A stretch of 64,000 bases of DNA from Paenibacillus etheri (GCF_001012825.1 NZ_LCZJ02000012.1:62001-126000), one strand, 5' to 3'; counted from the stretch's first letter, positions 17,169-26,462 are shown. Notes: generated by a model from the sequence alone, not told the origin. Numbers and translations: made by a program.

Positions 17169-18326
17169 ATGAAAAAGTTAATGTTTCCGTTCTTTCTCGC
17201 ATTTCTACTATGTTTGGTTCCGGTTTACACAATTTGTTCCACCACTGCTGGTGCAGCTCCAGTTCCTAAAAACACCGTGTATGTGACCAAGAATAATCAC
17301 TCGTACATCCCGTTGCGCCTCTTAAATAATTTCACTGGTATACATGCTGAATGGAATGCTAGTGATAAACGTATAACCATTACGAACGCAGACACTAAGA
17401 TTACACTTACTGTAGGACAAGCATCTGCGCTAGTCAACGACAAACCAGTTACACTAACCGACTCTGCTTTCAGTGATAACGGTACGGTATATATCCCTTT
17501 GTCCTTTATCAGCAAAACGCTGGGCTTTCAATTAGAATGGAATCCGGAGGCCTCTTCTGTAACCCTTACTAATAACGATATTTCATCGACTGTTCCTGTA
17601 CAGACTGGCGCACTTATTAAATCAGATTCCTCCCCCGTTGTCAGTGCTAGTAAAACTTTCAAGGTGGGCGGCAGATCCTTCAAAGCCCAGACCGTTACGG
17701 TATCCCTACTACATCCTAAAGTGAAGCTCGACGTTGTACTAGCAGGAAATACGGTGGGAAAAGTGGAGGACCTGAGCAGTCTAGCCAAGCGCAATAATGC
17801 CGTAGTGGCTATTAATGGTACGTTCTTTGATGCCTACACCAAGGGGGCATACAAAGCTCCTTACGGCTATATGGTCAGTGGTGGAAAAATGCTCAAAAAT
17901 AGCTCCGGGGATCGCCGTACAATTTTCGCCTATGACAGCAATCACCTGGCCTCGCTTATTCCCGGACTAGAGTTTACGAACCATTTCGCTTCCGGTTCTA
18001 TGGAAGGGGCGCTCCAAGCCGGACCACGTCTGCTTGTGAATGGTAAGGTATCTCTTAATGTTGCGGCAGAAGGCTTCAAGGATGCCAAAATCTTAACCGG
18101 CGGCGGAGCCCGCAGCGCACTCGGCCTCACACGCGACCACAAGCTAATTCTGCTGACCACTGGTGGAGCAACCATCCCACAGCTGGCAGAAATGATGAAG
18201 CAGGCTGGTGCGTATCAAGCCATGAATCTGGATGGCGGCGCATCGAGCGGACTATACTACAATGGCAAATATCTCACGACCCCTGGGCGTCAGATTAGCA
18301 ATGCGATTGTAGTTAAATATCAATAG
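17169..18326 (+). CDS. Secreted phosphodiester glycosidase with copper-amine-oxidase-N-like domain
   Basis: This 385-residue exported protein has a signal peptide in the first 33 residues (MKKLMFPFFLAFLLCL, ending near AAP). Next comes a copper-amine-oxidase-N-like module at about 35-135 (NHSYIPLRLL...VYIPLSFISKTLGF), a wall or substrate-binding unit common in Paenibacillus exoproteins. The C-terminal half is a NAGPA-type phosphodiester glycosidase (about 165-385), recognised by VVAINGTFFDA near residue 212 and AMNLDGGASSG near residue 350. That family removes sugars attached through phosphodiesters, so a teichoic-acid-like polymer is a reasonable substrate. A TTG at 17160 is in frame but too close to the AAGGAG, so the ATG is preferred. 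Confidence 0.88.
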   Translation: MKKLMFPFFLAFLLCLVPVYTICSTTAGAAPVPKNTVYVTKNNHSYIPLRLLNNFTGIHAEWNASDKRITITNADTKITLTVGQASALVNDKPVTLTDSAFSDNGTVYIPLSFISKTLGFQLEWNPEASSVTLTNNDISSTVPVQTGALIKSDSSPVVSASKTFKVGGRSFKAQTVTVSLLHPKVKLDVVLAGNTVGKVEDLSSLAKRNNAVVAINGTFFDAYTKGAYKAPYGYMVSGGKMLKNSSGDRRTIFAYDSNHLASLIPGLEFTNHFASGSMEGALQAGPRLLVNGKVSLNVAAEGFKDAKILTGGGARSALGLTRDHKLILLTTGGATIPQLAEMMKQAGAYQAMNLDGGASSGLYYNGKYLTTPGRQISNAIVVKYQ

Positions 18327-18410
18327 AATGATCTAGCCAGCGGCTACGTACGAGCGTTGTGCTACGCTTCGGCTTCGTGCTTCGGCTTCGGAGAATACTT
18401 CTTTTGACGC

Positions 18411-18857
18411 TTCTATTGCAGTTTGTGCAATAGAAGCATTCTTTTTTATAGGAAATTGGGATTCTGTTGTACTTTGTGCATTAGAATCTGGTCTTTTAGT
18501 GATAATGAGATGTTTTTACAACATTTAATTGCAGAATGTGCAATAGAATCAAATTCCAACGTCTTTTTGATAGAATCTATTGTATAAAGTGCAATCTGAG
18601 GAGCGTGTGACTTCTGTATGGCCAATTCCCATCTTACTCTACTTTATTGAGGGGGAGCTTTGTGCTTCACTTTACATATTCTATTCCGGATATCCCAAAA
18701 CCATAGGAGCTCATAACTACGTGTTAACTGTAAAAAGTGCAACTATTCCTCGTGATACTCTCTCAAGATTTTTTTAGTTGTATTTCGTGCAATTAAATTC
18801 CTGGTTTTCCTCTCTCAGCGCCGAATCTCCACTTTATAGCTGCACTAAGTGCAACTA
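18411..18857. repeat. Seven dispersed copies of a short inverted repeat, consensus TTGYA-N5-TGCAA
   Basis: Copies lie at 18411-18435, 18460-18488, 18528-18550, 18575-18597, 18725-18745, 18776-18795 and 18837-18857. Copy 1 is perfect (arms TTCTATTGCA and TGCAATAGAA around five bases). The others keep the TTGYA / GTGCAA core, and several keep the outer TTCTA / TAGAA. The fifth spacer base is always G. Spacing is irregular (29-130 bases), unlike CRISPR. The region lies between the glycosidase stop and the response-regulator promoter and carries no credible gene. Confidence 0.8.
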
Positions 18858-19115
18858 ACGGATCGGAATGAGCTATTTTGGCATAAGTAAATGTATAAAC
18901 TACACTTACATCTACGACTTTAGCTGAAATGCACCCTTTCAGTCTGCAGTTTCGCCCTTCAGCCTACTAGGCCCTCCAAGTGCCCTAACTCTGCCGCATC
19001 AAATCCCTCTCCTTATCAAACTTCTCAGGCACCAAAACCACTCAGTCCTCAACCCTCATCGACCTCATATTATTTTTGGTAACCAGATGTCCTTTTTGCA
19101 TAATTTTCCTAGTAC
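18858..19115. other. Gene-free stretch before the response regulator
   Basis: About 260 bases rich in CCT/CTC runs, with no reading frame preceded by a ribosome site and no strong hairpin. I see nothing assignable here. It probably ends in the response-regulator promoter, since the regulator's AAAGGAG lies at 19162. Confidence 0.5.
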
Positions 19116-19175
19116 GTGTTACTGTATAACCGTATGAACCATCCCATTCTTATATTTGATCAAAGGAGCACAACT

Positions 19176-19874
19176 ATGGAGACTATTCTAATCATAGAGG
19201 ACGATGCTAAGCTCGCAAGCCTGCTAAGCACGTATCTATCTAAATATGAATTTCGTACGGTGATCGTAGAGGATTTCAACAGGGTACTGGAGATTTTTAA
19301 TGCCACCCATCCTGACCTTGTTCTGCTGGACGTCAACCTGCCTAAATACGATGGGTTTTATTGGTGTCGCCAGATTCGCACTACCTCACTTTGCCCCATT
19401 CTTTTCATATCCGCTCGGGATAGTGGAATGGATCAGGTGATGGCGCTAGAAAATGGCGGGGATGATTATATCACCAAGCCTTTTCATTATGAAGTCGTAC
19501 TTGCCAAAATCCGCAGCCATTTACGCAGAGCTTACGGCTCTTACTCACAAATTCAAGAGGAACGGACGCTCCAGTCCGGAGAACTAATTCTTTATCCTGA
19601 GCGGTATGTGATTCAATATGGCGGGCAATCCAGCGAACTGACACAGAAAGAGGCGATCCTGCTCGAAGCTTTATTACTAAAGGAAGGACGTGTCGTAAAC
19701 CGCGAGCGCCTGCTTGATCTTATGTGGGAGGATCAGCATTTCATTGATGACAATACATTAAATGTCTATATTACCCGTGTTCGCAAAAAGCTTAAAGACC
19801 TCGGTCTTGGCGATATTGTGGAAACCGTAAGAGGTGCTGGCTATAGGCTTAATGCTACTAAGGATACGCCATGA
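19176..19874 (+). CDS. OmpR-family response regulator (BceR-like)
   Basis: This 232-residue two-component regulator has a receiver domain with the acidic pair at residues 9-10, phosphoacceptor Asp52 in LLDVNLP, and the conserved lysine in YITKPFHYE near residue 102. A winged-helix DNA-binding domain fills the C-terminal third (LTQKEAILLEALLL...DDNTLNVYITRVRKKL). The ATG at 19176 follows AAAGGAG by 8 bases. A GTG 60 bases upstream is in frame but lacks a ribosome site. The ATG of the sensor kinase gene overlaps its end (ATGA at 19871). With the downstream ABC pair it forms a Bce-type peptide-antibiotic sensing and resistance module. Confidence 0.92.
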   Translation: METILIIEDDAKLASLLSTYLSKYEFRTVIVEDFNRVLEIFNATHPDLVLLDVNLPKYDGFYWCRQIRTTSLCPILFISARDSGMDQVMALENGGDDYITKPFHYEVVLAKIRSHLRRAYGSYSQIQEERTLQSGELILYPERYVIQYGGQSSELTQKEAILLEALLLKEGRVVNRERLLDLMWEDQHFIDDNTLNVYITRVRKKLKDLGLGDIVETVRGAGYRLNATKDTP

Positions 19875-20869
19875 AGCTATTTTGGAAAGACCAGCTTCCA
19901 TTTATCCTATTCTACCTGCTTCAAGTGCTGCTTGTTCCACCACTCTATTGGCTGACAGGCGAGGACAGGCCCCTCTCGATCATGCTCTATGGCATAGCCC
20001 TGAGCACTGTAGTTCTTTTGTTGTATCTTGGCTACCGATACGCTCAGCACCGGAGATTATACGCAGCCTTAAGTAATCCCAAGCGTATGCTGGAAGAACA
20101 TCTTGTTTCCTTAGGAGACACTCCGCTGCCAGAAGCTATTCATGAGCTATTACAGCTTATCGATCGCCAGTATCAGGACCAGATCAACCTGCATGTTCGC
20201 CGGATGGATCAGCATATCGTATTCATGAATCGCTGGGTTCATCAGATGAAGACCCCTCTTTCAGTCATTCAGCTTTCGCTAGAGGATCTTGAGGATGAGG
20301 CTGCTATAAGTATTCAGGAGGAATTGGAACGTCTGCGCAGAGGGCTGGAAATGGTGATTTATACTTCAAGGCTGGATCAATTTGAGGATGATTTCCAAGT
20401 GGAGCCGCTAGTTCTCAGTAAAGTGGTTAGTGAATCTGTGGCCGAGAACCGCAGGCTTTTCATCCGAAGAGGCATAAAGGTAAATATACAAATCAATCCT
20501 AACTTCACCGTATATAGTGATGCCAAATGGTTAATGTTTATGCTAACCCAAATCTTGACCAATGCAGTGAATTACACCTCCGGCACCGATAAAACCGTAA
20601 CCCTCTCATCGCAGCACATTGGAACGGATCTCGTACTTAATATTACAGATCAAGGAATCGGCATTTCTCCTGAAGACCTCAAACGGGTATTTAACCCATA
20701 CTTCACCGGTGAACGTGGACGCCAATACCATGAGTCAACAGGAATGGGGCTGTATCTTGTGCGAGAGATTTGCAACCGGCTAGGACATACTGTGGAGCTT
20801 CAATCTAAGCTTGGAGAAGGCACTACAGTCCAAATTGCTTTTCACAACAGTGACCATTTACAGAAATAA
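19871..20869 (+). CDS. Intramembrane-sensing histidine kinase (BceS-like)
   Basis: This 332-residue kinase has two membrane helices in the first 57 residues and only a short loop between them, the intramembrane-sensing architecture of BceS/YvcQ kinases. These read the state of their partner ABC transporter and do not bind a ligand directly. The H-box FMNRWVHQMKTPLSVI carries phosphorylated His124. The ATP-binding domain shows the N-box LTQILTNAVNYT near residue 225, then DQGIGI near residue 258, and GMGLYLVREIC near residue 290. It is translationally coupled to the regulator gene. A gap of about 215 bases separates it from the transporter genes. Confidence 0.92.
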   Translation: MKLFWKDQLPFILFYLLQVLLVPPLYWLTGEDRPLSIMLYGIALSTVVLLLYLGYRYAQHRRLYAALSNPKRMLEEHLVSLGDTPLPEAIHELLQLIDRQYQDQINLHVRRMDQHIVFMNRWVHQMKTPLSVIQLSLEDLEDEAAISIQEELERLRRGLEMVIYTSRLDQFEDDFQVEPLVLSKVVSESVAENRRLFIRRGIKVNIQINPNFTVYSDAKWLMFMLTQILTNAVNYTSGTDKTVTLSSQHIGTDLVLNITDQGIGISPEDLKRVFNPYFTGERGRQYHESTGMGLYLVREICNRLGHTVELQSKLGEGTTVQIAFHNSDHLQK

Positions 20870-20953
20870 GGTCGGAGGGTACTTCTAGTCATACTTATGA
20901 CTACGGAGTCCCTCTTCTTTATGTATGGCCTACTCACTTCAGGTACGAACATA

Positions 20954-20985
20954 ACCTTAAACACGTTGTAAGATAACGTTAAGGT
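20954..20985. promoter_or_regulatory. Candidate operator upstream of the BceAB-like transporter genes
   Basis: ACCTTAA (20954-20960) and TTAAGGT (20979-20985) form an inverted repeat whose arms continue inward as CGTT / AACG with a 3-base bulge. It lies 100-130 bases upstream of the ATPase start, in the gap where BceR-type regulators usually bind to induce their transporter. A second hairpin, GTCCCCGCTTAGGGAC-like, lies near 21035-21051. Assignment to the local response regulator is inference. Confidence 0.4.
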
Positions 20986-21086
20986 AAATCCATAGCGGCA
21001 CATAGCCCGATCTTGTAAATTATATTCATAACACGTCCCCGCTTAGGGACGGCTGAAATCACATTGTAATGGAAGGAATGAAAGGA

Positions 21087-21857
21087 ATGAATGTTTTAGA
21101 AGTCAAAGGACTTAACAAAGTATATCCGGGCAAAGTAACGACACAGGCCCTCACCGATATTCATCTTAGCATTGAAAGTGGCGAATTTGTTGGCATCATG
21201 GGCCCCTCAGGGAGCGGCAAAACCACTCTGCTTAACATGGTGTCCACCATCGATCAGCCCTCCTCAGGTGAGGTGTACATTAACGGCAGCAATCCTTATC
21301 TTTTGAACAAAAAAGACCTTGCTCACTTTCGCCGCAGAGAACTCGGTTTTGTATTTCAAGACTTTAACCTTCTGGAGACTTTAACGGTAGCCGAAAATAT
21401 CGTGCTTCCCCTAACGCTGGATAATCGCAAGCTCTCCGAGATGGAAACCTCGCTGCAAAAGGTCGCTGCACGCTTGAACATTACGGAAATTTTAAATAAA
21501 CGCACCTATGAAATATCCGGCGGACAACGGCAGCGGACAGCGATTGCCCGTGCGATTATAAGTACGCCTTCGATCATTCTAGCAGATGAACCTACAGGGG
21601 CACTTGATTCTCATTCCTCACGAATTGTGATGGAGTCGCTGGAGGATATTAACTGCAAAGAAGGCACTACGCTAATGCTCGTGACCCATGATCCGCTGGC
21701 AGCGAGCTACTGTAATCGAATTATTTTTATCAAAGATGGGAAACTAGCAGCCGAAATTCACCGGGGAGATAACCGCCAAGCCTTCTTCCAAAAGATTATC
21801 GACACACTTTCATTCTGGGGAGGGAATAGTCATGAACTTTCCTCAATTCGCGTTTAA
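21087..21857 (+). CDS. Bce-type ABC transporter ATPase
   Basis: This 256-residue ATPase has Walker [10 protein letters not shown] near residue 39, signature SGGQRQR near residue 145, Walker [13 protein letters not shown] near residue 165, and the switch histidine in LVTHD. This is the MacB/LolD/BceA branch that works with FtsX-like permeases. Three in-frame ATGs occur. The one at 21087 is preferred because GGAAGGAA lies about 9 bases upstream, while the earlier ones (21069, 21078) lack a usable site. The permease start lies 26 bases inside this gene. The pair probably frees cell-wall precursors from bacitracin-like peptides and signals to the kinase. Confidence 0.92.
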   Translation: MNVLEVKGLNKVYPGKVTTQALTDIHLSIESGEFVGIMGPSGSGKTTLLNMVSTIDQPSSGEVYINGSNPYLLNKKDLAHFRRRELGFVFQDFNLLETLTVAENIVLPLTLDNRKLSEMETSLQKVAARLNITEILNKRTYEISGGQRQRTAIARAIISTPSIILADEPTGALDSHSSRIVMESLEDINCKEGTTLMLVTHDPLAASYCNRIIFIKDGKLAAEIHRGDNRQAFFQKIIDTLSFWGGNSHELSSIRV

Positions 21858-23778
21858 CAATGTGAAGCGTAATTCTCGGGCGTATTTCGCCTTTTTCTTA
21901 AGTAGTGCTTTTATGGTCATGATCTTCTTCTCTTATTCCGTCTTTATTTATCATCCTGGTGTTGCCAGTATCGAGCTAGGTACAAATTCAGCCGCTGGTA
22001 TGAAAATCGCTTCTTATATTGTGTTTGTCTTTGCTTTCTTTTTCGTTCTTTACTCGATTAGTGCATTTCTGAAACTTCGTAATCTGGAGTTCGGCATACT
22101 AATGATGTTAGGTGCACGTTCAGGTCAGATCAACAAGCTGATTCTTATAGAAAATATGCTGATCGGACTGCTGTCCATAATAACAGGCATGTCTTTCGGC
22201 ATGCTTTTATCCAAGTTGTTTTTGCTGCTCAGCACGACCATTATGGGAATGGATCATTTACCCTTCTATTGGCCAGTTAAACCCCTGTTGATCACATCTA
22301 TTTCTTTTATCTCACTGTTTCTGGTCATCTCTATCTTCACACTGTTATTTATCCGCAAACATCAAGTCCTTGATCTGTTAAAAGGGAATGTTAAACCTAA
22401 AAAGGAGCCCCGTGTATCATGGCTGCTATCACTCCTTGGGCTTCTGTTGTTAACGGCTGGGGCACTCGCCATTCGAAAGCAATTGTCTCCAATTACGTTA
22501 TTAGTTGCTGCTGTTACGGGGATCGCAGGTACCTATTTCTTTTACTCTCAGCTGTCCGTACTCGGAATACGTCTGCTTAAACTAAGCCGCAAGCGACTTT
22601 GGCGTGGAACCAACCTGTTATGGATTTCCGAGATGAGTTACAAGATCAAAGATAATGCAAGAATGTTGTTTCTTGTAACGGTTGTAACCTCGCTTGCTTG
22701 CATGGCGTCAGGATTTATTTTATCGATGAATCAAGCAAATATAGAACTCTATAAAAACAGTCCATTCGCCATGGAGTATTCGATTTATAAACCGGGGAAA
22801 ACTCCCCCTGATTTAGAACCCATTCATAATAAATTACAAAACGCCAAAGTGGAGTATACAGAGAACAAAATCGAGCTAATCTCTGCCTCCATTCAGAGTC
22901 CGGGTAAAGAAGATACCCAGAGCATTGATTTAATATCCTGGTCCCAGTTCAATCAGTTATCTTCAAAAATGGATATGTCCGAAGTAGCTCCCTTATCTGA
23001 CAAAGAAGCTGTCTTACTGCTAAACCCTCAGTTGAATTCACAGAATTACACTACTAATCAAAAGATTCTGCTGAAGGTTCAAAACGATACGGAGCTTATG
23101 CTGAAAGAGGTACAAATTCCGAAGAGCCATCCAATGGGGCAATATACAAGCTCACTCTTAATTGTAGATGACAGCTTGTACAAGAATATCTCTTCTTCAG
23201 CAGCGAAGTACACGAGATCATATGTGAAATATCTATATAAAATCCCTGCTTGGGACGGTCCACCGCCTGTGGAAACCTCACCTGAAGCCATCATCACCAA
23301 AGAACTGATCCAGTGGAGTAGGGATTCCAACAATACCAATAATCAATATATCTCCATATTAGATGCTCGAGCAGATAATTATCTAATTACCAAACAAGGT
23401 ATGGCTATGCTTAGCTTTATAGGGATCTTTATCGCGCTTATCTTCTCGCTTTCTTCAGCCAGCTTCCTCTTCTTCAAGCTTCATACTGAGCTGAATGCAG
23501 ATAAGCAAATGTATAATGCCTTGTCTAAAATCGGACTAAGCGTCAAAGAAATGTCTGCTTCTGCCACCAGACAAATCTCTGTGCTATTCTATATTCCGAT
23601 CATTGTCGCCACCATCCAGACGCTTGTCGTAATCCGACCGGTATTGAAGCAAATTAGTGTCACGAATGTAACGGTGCCTGTGCTGATTACGTCTGGAGTA
23701 TTCCTTGCTGTGCAAACTATATATTTCATCATAGCGCGATCACGCTACATTCAAAGTCTCAAGAAGATGATGGTATAA
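21832..23778 (+). CDS. Bce-type ABC transporter permease (FtsX-like)
   Basis: This 648-residue permease has the ten-helix BceB layout: helices near residues 19-40, 55-80, 105-135 and 150-175, two further pairs up to about residue 305, and three at the C-terminus. A large extracytoplasmic domain (about 310-530) between helices 7 and 8 is the region thought to recognise peptide antibiotics and signal to the kinase. FtsX-like regions are FLKLRNLEFGILMMLGA near residue 80 and YNALSKIGLSVKEM near residue 563. A GGGAGGG site precedes the ATG within the ATPase gene. Confidence 0.92.
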   Translation: MNFPQFAFNNVKRNSRAYFAFFLSSAFMVMIFFSYSVFIYHPGVASIELGTNSAAGMKIASYIVFVFAFFFVLYSISAFLKLRNLEFGILMMLGARSGQINKLILIENMLIGLLSIITGMSFGMLLSKLFLLLSTTIMGMDHLPFYWPVKPLLITSISFISLFLVISIFTLLFIRKHQVLDLLKGNVKPKKEPRVSWLLSLLGLLLLTAGALAIRKQLSPITLLVAAVTGIAGTYFFYSQLSVLGIRLLKLSRKRLWRGTNLLWISEMSYKIKDNARMLFLVTVVTSLACMASGFILSMNQANIELYKNSPFAMEYSIYKPGKTPPDLEPIHNKLQNAKVEYTENKIELISASIQSPGKEDTQSIDLISWSQFNQLSSKMDMSEVAPLSDKEAVLLLNPQLNSQNYTTNQKILLKVQNDTELMLKEVQIPKSHPMGQYTSSLLIVDDSLYKNISSSAAKYTRSYVKYLYKIPAWDGPPPVETSPEAIITKELIQWSRDSNNTNNQYISILDARADNYLITKQGMAMLSFIGIFIALIFSLSSASFLFFKLHTELNADKQMYNALSKIGLSVKEMSASATRQISVLFYIPIIVATIQTLVVIRPVLKQISVTNVTVPVLITSGVFLAVQTIYFIIARSRYIQSLKKMMV

Positions 23779-23783
23779 AGAAT

Positions 23784-24740
23784 ATGATGAAAAGAATCGT
23801 AACACTCGATGTACTCCGTGGCTTTGCTCTAATGGGTATCATCTTCATAAACATTCGTCAGATGGTATTCGGTACGATGGAATTTAACTCGCTCGATTTG
23901 CAGATTATTCGTTTTCTTGATGTAGTAGTGGATCACCGATTTTTTGTGATATTCTCATTTTTATTCGGTGTTGGCTTTCAGTTATTCTTATCCCGGGCTG
24001 AAGCTAAAGGGGAGTCTAAGCCCCGCTTATTATTTCTGCGTAGGCTGTTCATTTTATTTCTAATTGGTCTGGTGCATCATTATTTCCAACCCGGTGAAAC
24101 CTTGCTCATCTATGCAGTCATTGGACTGATTCTCCTTCCTTTTTATAAGTTAAAGTCAGGTTTTGTATTGGTTGCGGGCATTGTGGTCACCCTTGCAGGT
24201 CTCTACTTAGGCCCGATAGTGGTAACGTTTGGCATGTTTCTGCTTGGGCATTGGAGTGGTCTGATTGGATTATTTGAGAATCCACTACGGTATAAGCGAG
24301 GATTACGGATCACACAAGCGGTTTCTCTTCTGCTAATTATTCCCATGTATTTTGCACAGCAGAATATCATGAATAGTACGGGCGCTCTGGATGTTGCCCT
24401 CGCAGTAGGCGGGCTTCCAGTCAGTATTTTTTATGTGACAACACTAACCCTACTCATGCGCCATGGAGTTGTACAGAAACTACTTGCGCCCCTGGCTTCT
24501 CTAGGCAGAATGGCTTTGACCAATTATTTAATGCAAACCGTTATTATACTAACACTATCCAATCTGCTAGATTGGCCTGGTACAGTACATGTATCGACAC
24601 AGATGATTGCGGCAGCGGCCATACTGCTTCTACAGATCATATTTAGTACCCTTATGCTCAAACGGTTCCGGATGGGACCCGCAGAATATTTATGGCGACT
24701 CGGAACTTATGGTAAAAAACGTATGGTTAAACAGCAATAA
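23784..24740 (+). CDS. DUF418/YeiB-like membrane protein
   Basis: This 318-residue polytopic membrane protein has eight to nine hydrophobic segments. It opens with RIVTLDVLRGFALMGIIFIN, the typical start of the DUF418/YeiB group, which is related to membrane acyltransferases. The C-terminal part (LASLGRMALTNYLMQT near residue 240) is the DUF418 signature. The gene starts 5 bases after the permease stop, so it is probably cotranscribed with the Bce module and may modify the envelope as part of the same peptide response. That link is inferred from position. The start could equally be the next codon (23787). Confidence 0.82.
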   Translation: MMKRIVTLDVLRGFALMGIIFINIRQMVFGTMEFNSLDLQIIRFLDVVVDHRFFVIFSFLFGVGFQLFLSRAEAKGESKPRLLFLRRLFILFLIGLVHHYFQPGETLLIYAVIGLILLPFYKLKSGFVLVAGIVVTLAGLYLGPIVVTFGMFLLGHWSGLIGLFENPLRYKRGLRITQAVSLLLIIPMYFAQQNIMNSTGALDVALAVGGLPVSIFYVTTLTLLMRHGVVQKLLAPLASLGRMALTNYLMQTVIILTLSNLLDWPGTVHVSTQMIAAAAILLLQIIFSTLMLKRFRMGPAEYLWRLGTYGKKRMVKQQ

Positions 24741-24826
24741 GATCCTATCGAAAGGATTCTGGCTGATCTATGAGCATTTTGCTATAGTTGAACTACTAAT
24801 TTCTGCAGCAAGGAGGCTCCAGATTC

Positions 24827-25783
24827 ATGTCCAAGGCCGACCATATGTTATCCATTCTCTGGATGCTCAAGCAACGGGGAAGAACCGCCGGAGAACTAGC
24901 GGAAGCGTTAGAGATCAGTGTCCGCTCTGTATACAGATACATCGATGCGCTGTGCATCAGTGGTGTACCCGTTATCGCGGATAGCGGACCTGGCGGCGGT
25001 TATAGCTTACCGGAACATTTTATTGAGGCCCCATTATTCTTTGACTCCGAAGAGCAGCGTGCCCTTCTACAAGCTTCTTCTTTTGCCAGGGGGACCGGAT
25101 ATCCTTATGTTGAAGCTCTGGACCGGGCCCTATCCAAGCTGAAAAGGTATAGCAATGCCCAGCAATTAGAACAAATGGAGCGCCATGAGAACGGCATTGA
25201 GACGATCCACTCTCCTTCCCCGCCGCTTAGCCACCTGATTCAAGAATTGGAACTGGGGACGGCAAACGGATGCACTCTGCAGATGGAATATCGTAAGGGT
25301 AATGGAGAAACAACATCTTCCCGTGCCATTGATCCTTACGGACTTGTACTCTGGAAGGGCCAATGGTACACCGTAGCTTACTGCCACCAGCGGCAAGAAA
25401 TTCGCAGTTTTCGGGTCGATAGAATCATTGAACTGCACCGTACAGAAGCTGTGTTTACTCGTCCAACTGACTTCTCTGCACGTGACTTTTTATTAAAGAG
25501 CTTACTGCCTGCACGCAATACCGATGAGAAACTAATTACAGTAATCATCGCATCAGACGAGGGAATCTTGAACGATCTATGCAGTCATTGGCTATTTGGG
25601 CATACGCTGGTCCAGCGCATGGAAGGACAAGCCCGCTTTCAAGTGGACGAAACTTCTTTACTGACTTATGCACCCTATTTCTTGTTGCCTTATGGAACCA
25701 CATTACGCATCATGGAGCCTTCTTCCCTGAAAGAAAGACTAGCGGACATAGCCATTAATTTAGCAGCTCATTATAAGACTTAA
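24827..25783 (+). CDS. HTH/WYL-domain transcriptional regulator (YafY type)
   Basis: This 318-residue regulator has an N-terminal winged helix (DHMLSILWMLKQRGRTAGELAEALEIS, residues 4-30) with the RSVYRYIDALCISGVPV recognition region. It is followed by a WYL domain at about 145-215 (DPYGLVLWKGQWYTVAYCH, then SFRVDRI) and a C-terminal extension. WYL regulators bind small ligands or nucleic acids. AAGGAGG precedes the ATG. A terminator follows, and the next gene is an SRPBCC protein. YafY-type regulators often act on a neighbouring gene, so that gene is a possible target. Confidence 0.88.
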   Translation: MSKADHMLSILWMLKQRGRTAGELAEALEISVRSVYRYIDALCISGVPVIADSGPGGGYSLPEHFIEAPLFFDSEEQRALLQASSFARGTGYPYVEALDRALSKLKRYSNAQQLEQMERHENGIETIHSPSPPLSHLIQELELGTANGCTLQMEYRKGNGETTSSRAIDPYGLVLWKGQWYTVAYCHQRQEIRSFRVDRIIELHRTEAVFTRPTDFSARDFLLKSLLPARNTDEKLITVIIASDEGILNDLCSHWLFGHTLVQRMEGQARFQVDETSLLTYAPYFLLPYGTTLRIMEPSSLKERLADIAINLAAHYKT

Positions 25784-25794
25784 ATTATTCTTTT

Positions 25795-25827
25795 GGATCA
25801 CTGACCGTAGTTGTCAGTGATCCTTTT
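25795..25827 (+). terminator. Terminator after the WYL regulator
   Basis: A perfect 11-bp stem (GGATCACTGAC at 25795-25805 with GTCAGTGATCC at 25813-25823) and a 7-base loop are followed by TTTT. Confidence 0.92.
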
Positions 25828-25886
25828 GTATAGTGTAAAAGAGTACGAGGGAATAAATGAAAGTACAAACCAAGGAGGAATAACGA

Positions 25887-26345
25887 ATGAAGGAACTACA
25901 CTATGAATTTTATATTGACGGAACACCTGAACAGGTATGGGAAACCTTAATCTCTCCGGAAGGTACGAAGCAGATCTATTACGGCAGCGTAATTCGTTCG
26001 ACCTTCAAAGAAGGAGAATTACTGGAATACATCGGACCCGGTGCAGATGGAGATGAAACGCTGCATGTCTATGGGACTCTGCTGGAGTTCACTCCGCAAA
26101 AAGCATTGCGCTTCACGCATAAGGTAGGACCTTCTTATCATAAAGGACATGAAAGATATGAGTCGCGTATTTCTTGGCTGCTTGAACCGGTGGGCGGAAC
26201 TACTAAGCTCACGCTTATCCATGATGAATGGCATCCTGAAGATCCTTCGTATGCAGGCAGCATCAGCGCTTGGTGGCAGGTTCTAAGTAATACCAAGACT
26301 TTAGTAGAGACTGGACGCACGCTTGATTTTGGAAGCTGGACATAA
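25887..26345 (+). CDS. SRPBCC/AHSA1-like protein
   Basis: This 152-residue protein has the START/Bet v1-like fold used to bind hydrophobic ligands. It starts LHYEFYIDGTPEQVWETLISPEGTKQIYYGSVI, typical of the AHSA1 group. WLLEPVGGTTKLTLIHDEW near residues 95-113 is the other diagnostic segment, and the C-terminus holds the long helix. An AAGGAGG site lies 9 bases before the ATG. No catalytic residues can be assigned. It stands alone between two terminators, downstream of the WYL regulator. Confidence 0.85.
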   Translation: MKELHYEFYIDGTPEQVWETLISPEGTKQIYYGSVIRSTFKEGELLEYIGPGADGDETLHVYGTLLEFTPQKALRFTHKVGPSYHKGHERYESRISWLLEPVGGTTKLTLIHDEWHPEDPSYAGSISAWWQVLSNTKTLVETGRTLDFGSWT

Positions 26346-26414
26346 CTTCACGACTAATAAAATTTGGATTAGACTGTTTCAATTAAAGACAAGCCCTTGA
26401 GTAGACTCAACCTT

Positions 26415-26462
26415 AGCCCCTTGGCTGGAGAGCGCAAGCCTTCTTTCCGTTAGGGGCTTTTT
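26415..26462 (+). terminator. Terminator after the SRPBCC gene
   Basis: A 7-bp stem (AGCCCCT at 26415-26421 with AGGGGCT at 26452-26458) encloses a small nested hairpin (GGCT / AGCC) and is followed by TTTTT. Confidence 0.75.

Noticed and set aside
18580-18777. A 65-codon open frame in the repeat region after the glycosidase gene
   Set aside because: It starts at TTG without a ribosome site, overlaps one of the inverted repeats and has no recognisable protein pattern.
18411-18857. The inverted-repeat array as a CRISPR locus
   Set aside because: Units are short, degenerate and irregularly spaced, spacers are not uniform, and no cas gene is nearby.
24607-24984. A 125-codon open frame spanning the DUF418-like gene end and the WYL regulator start
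   Set aside because: It overlaps two well-supported genes in another frame and resembles no family.
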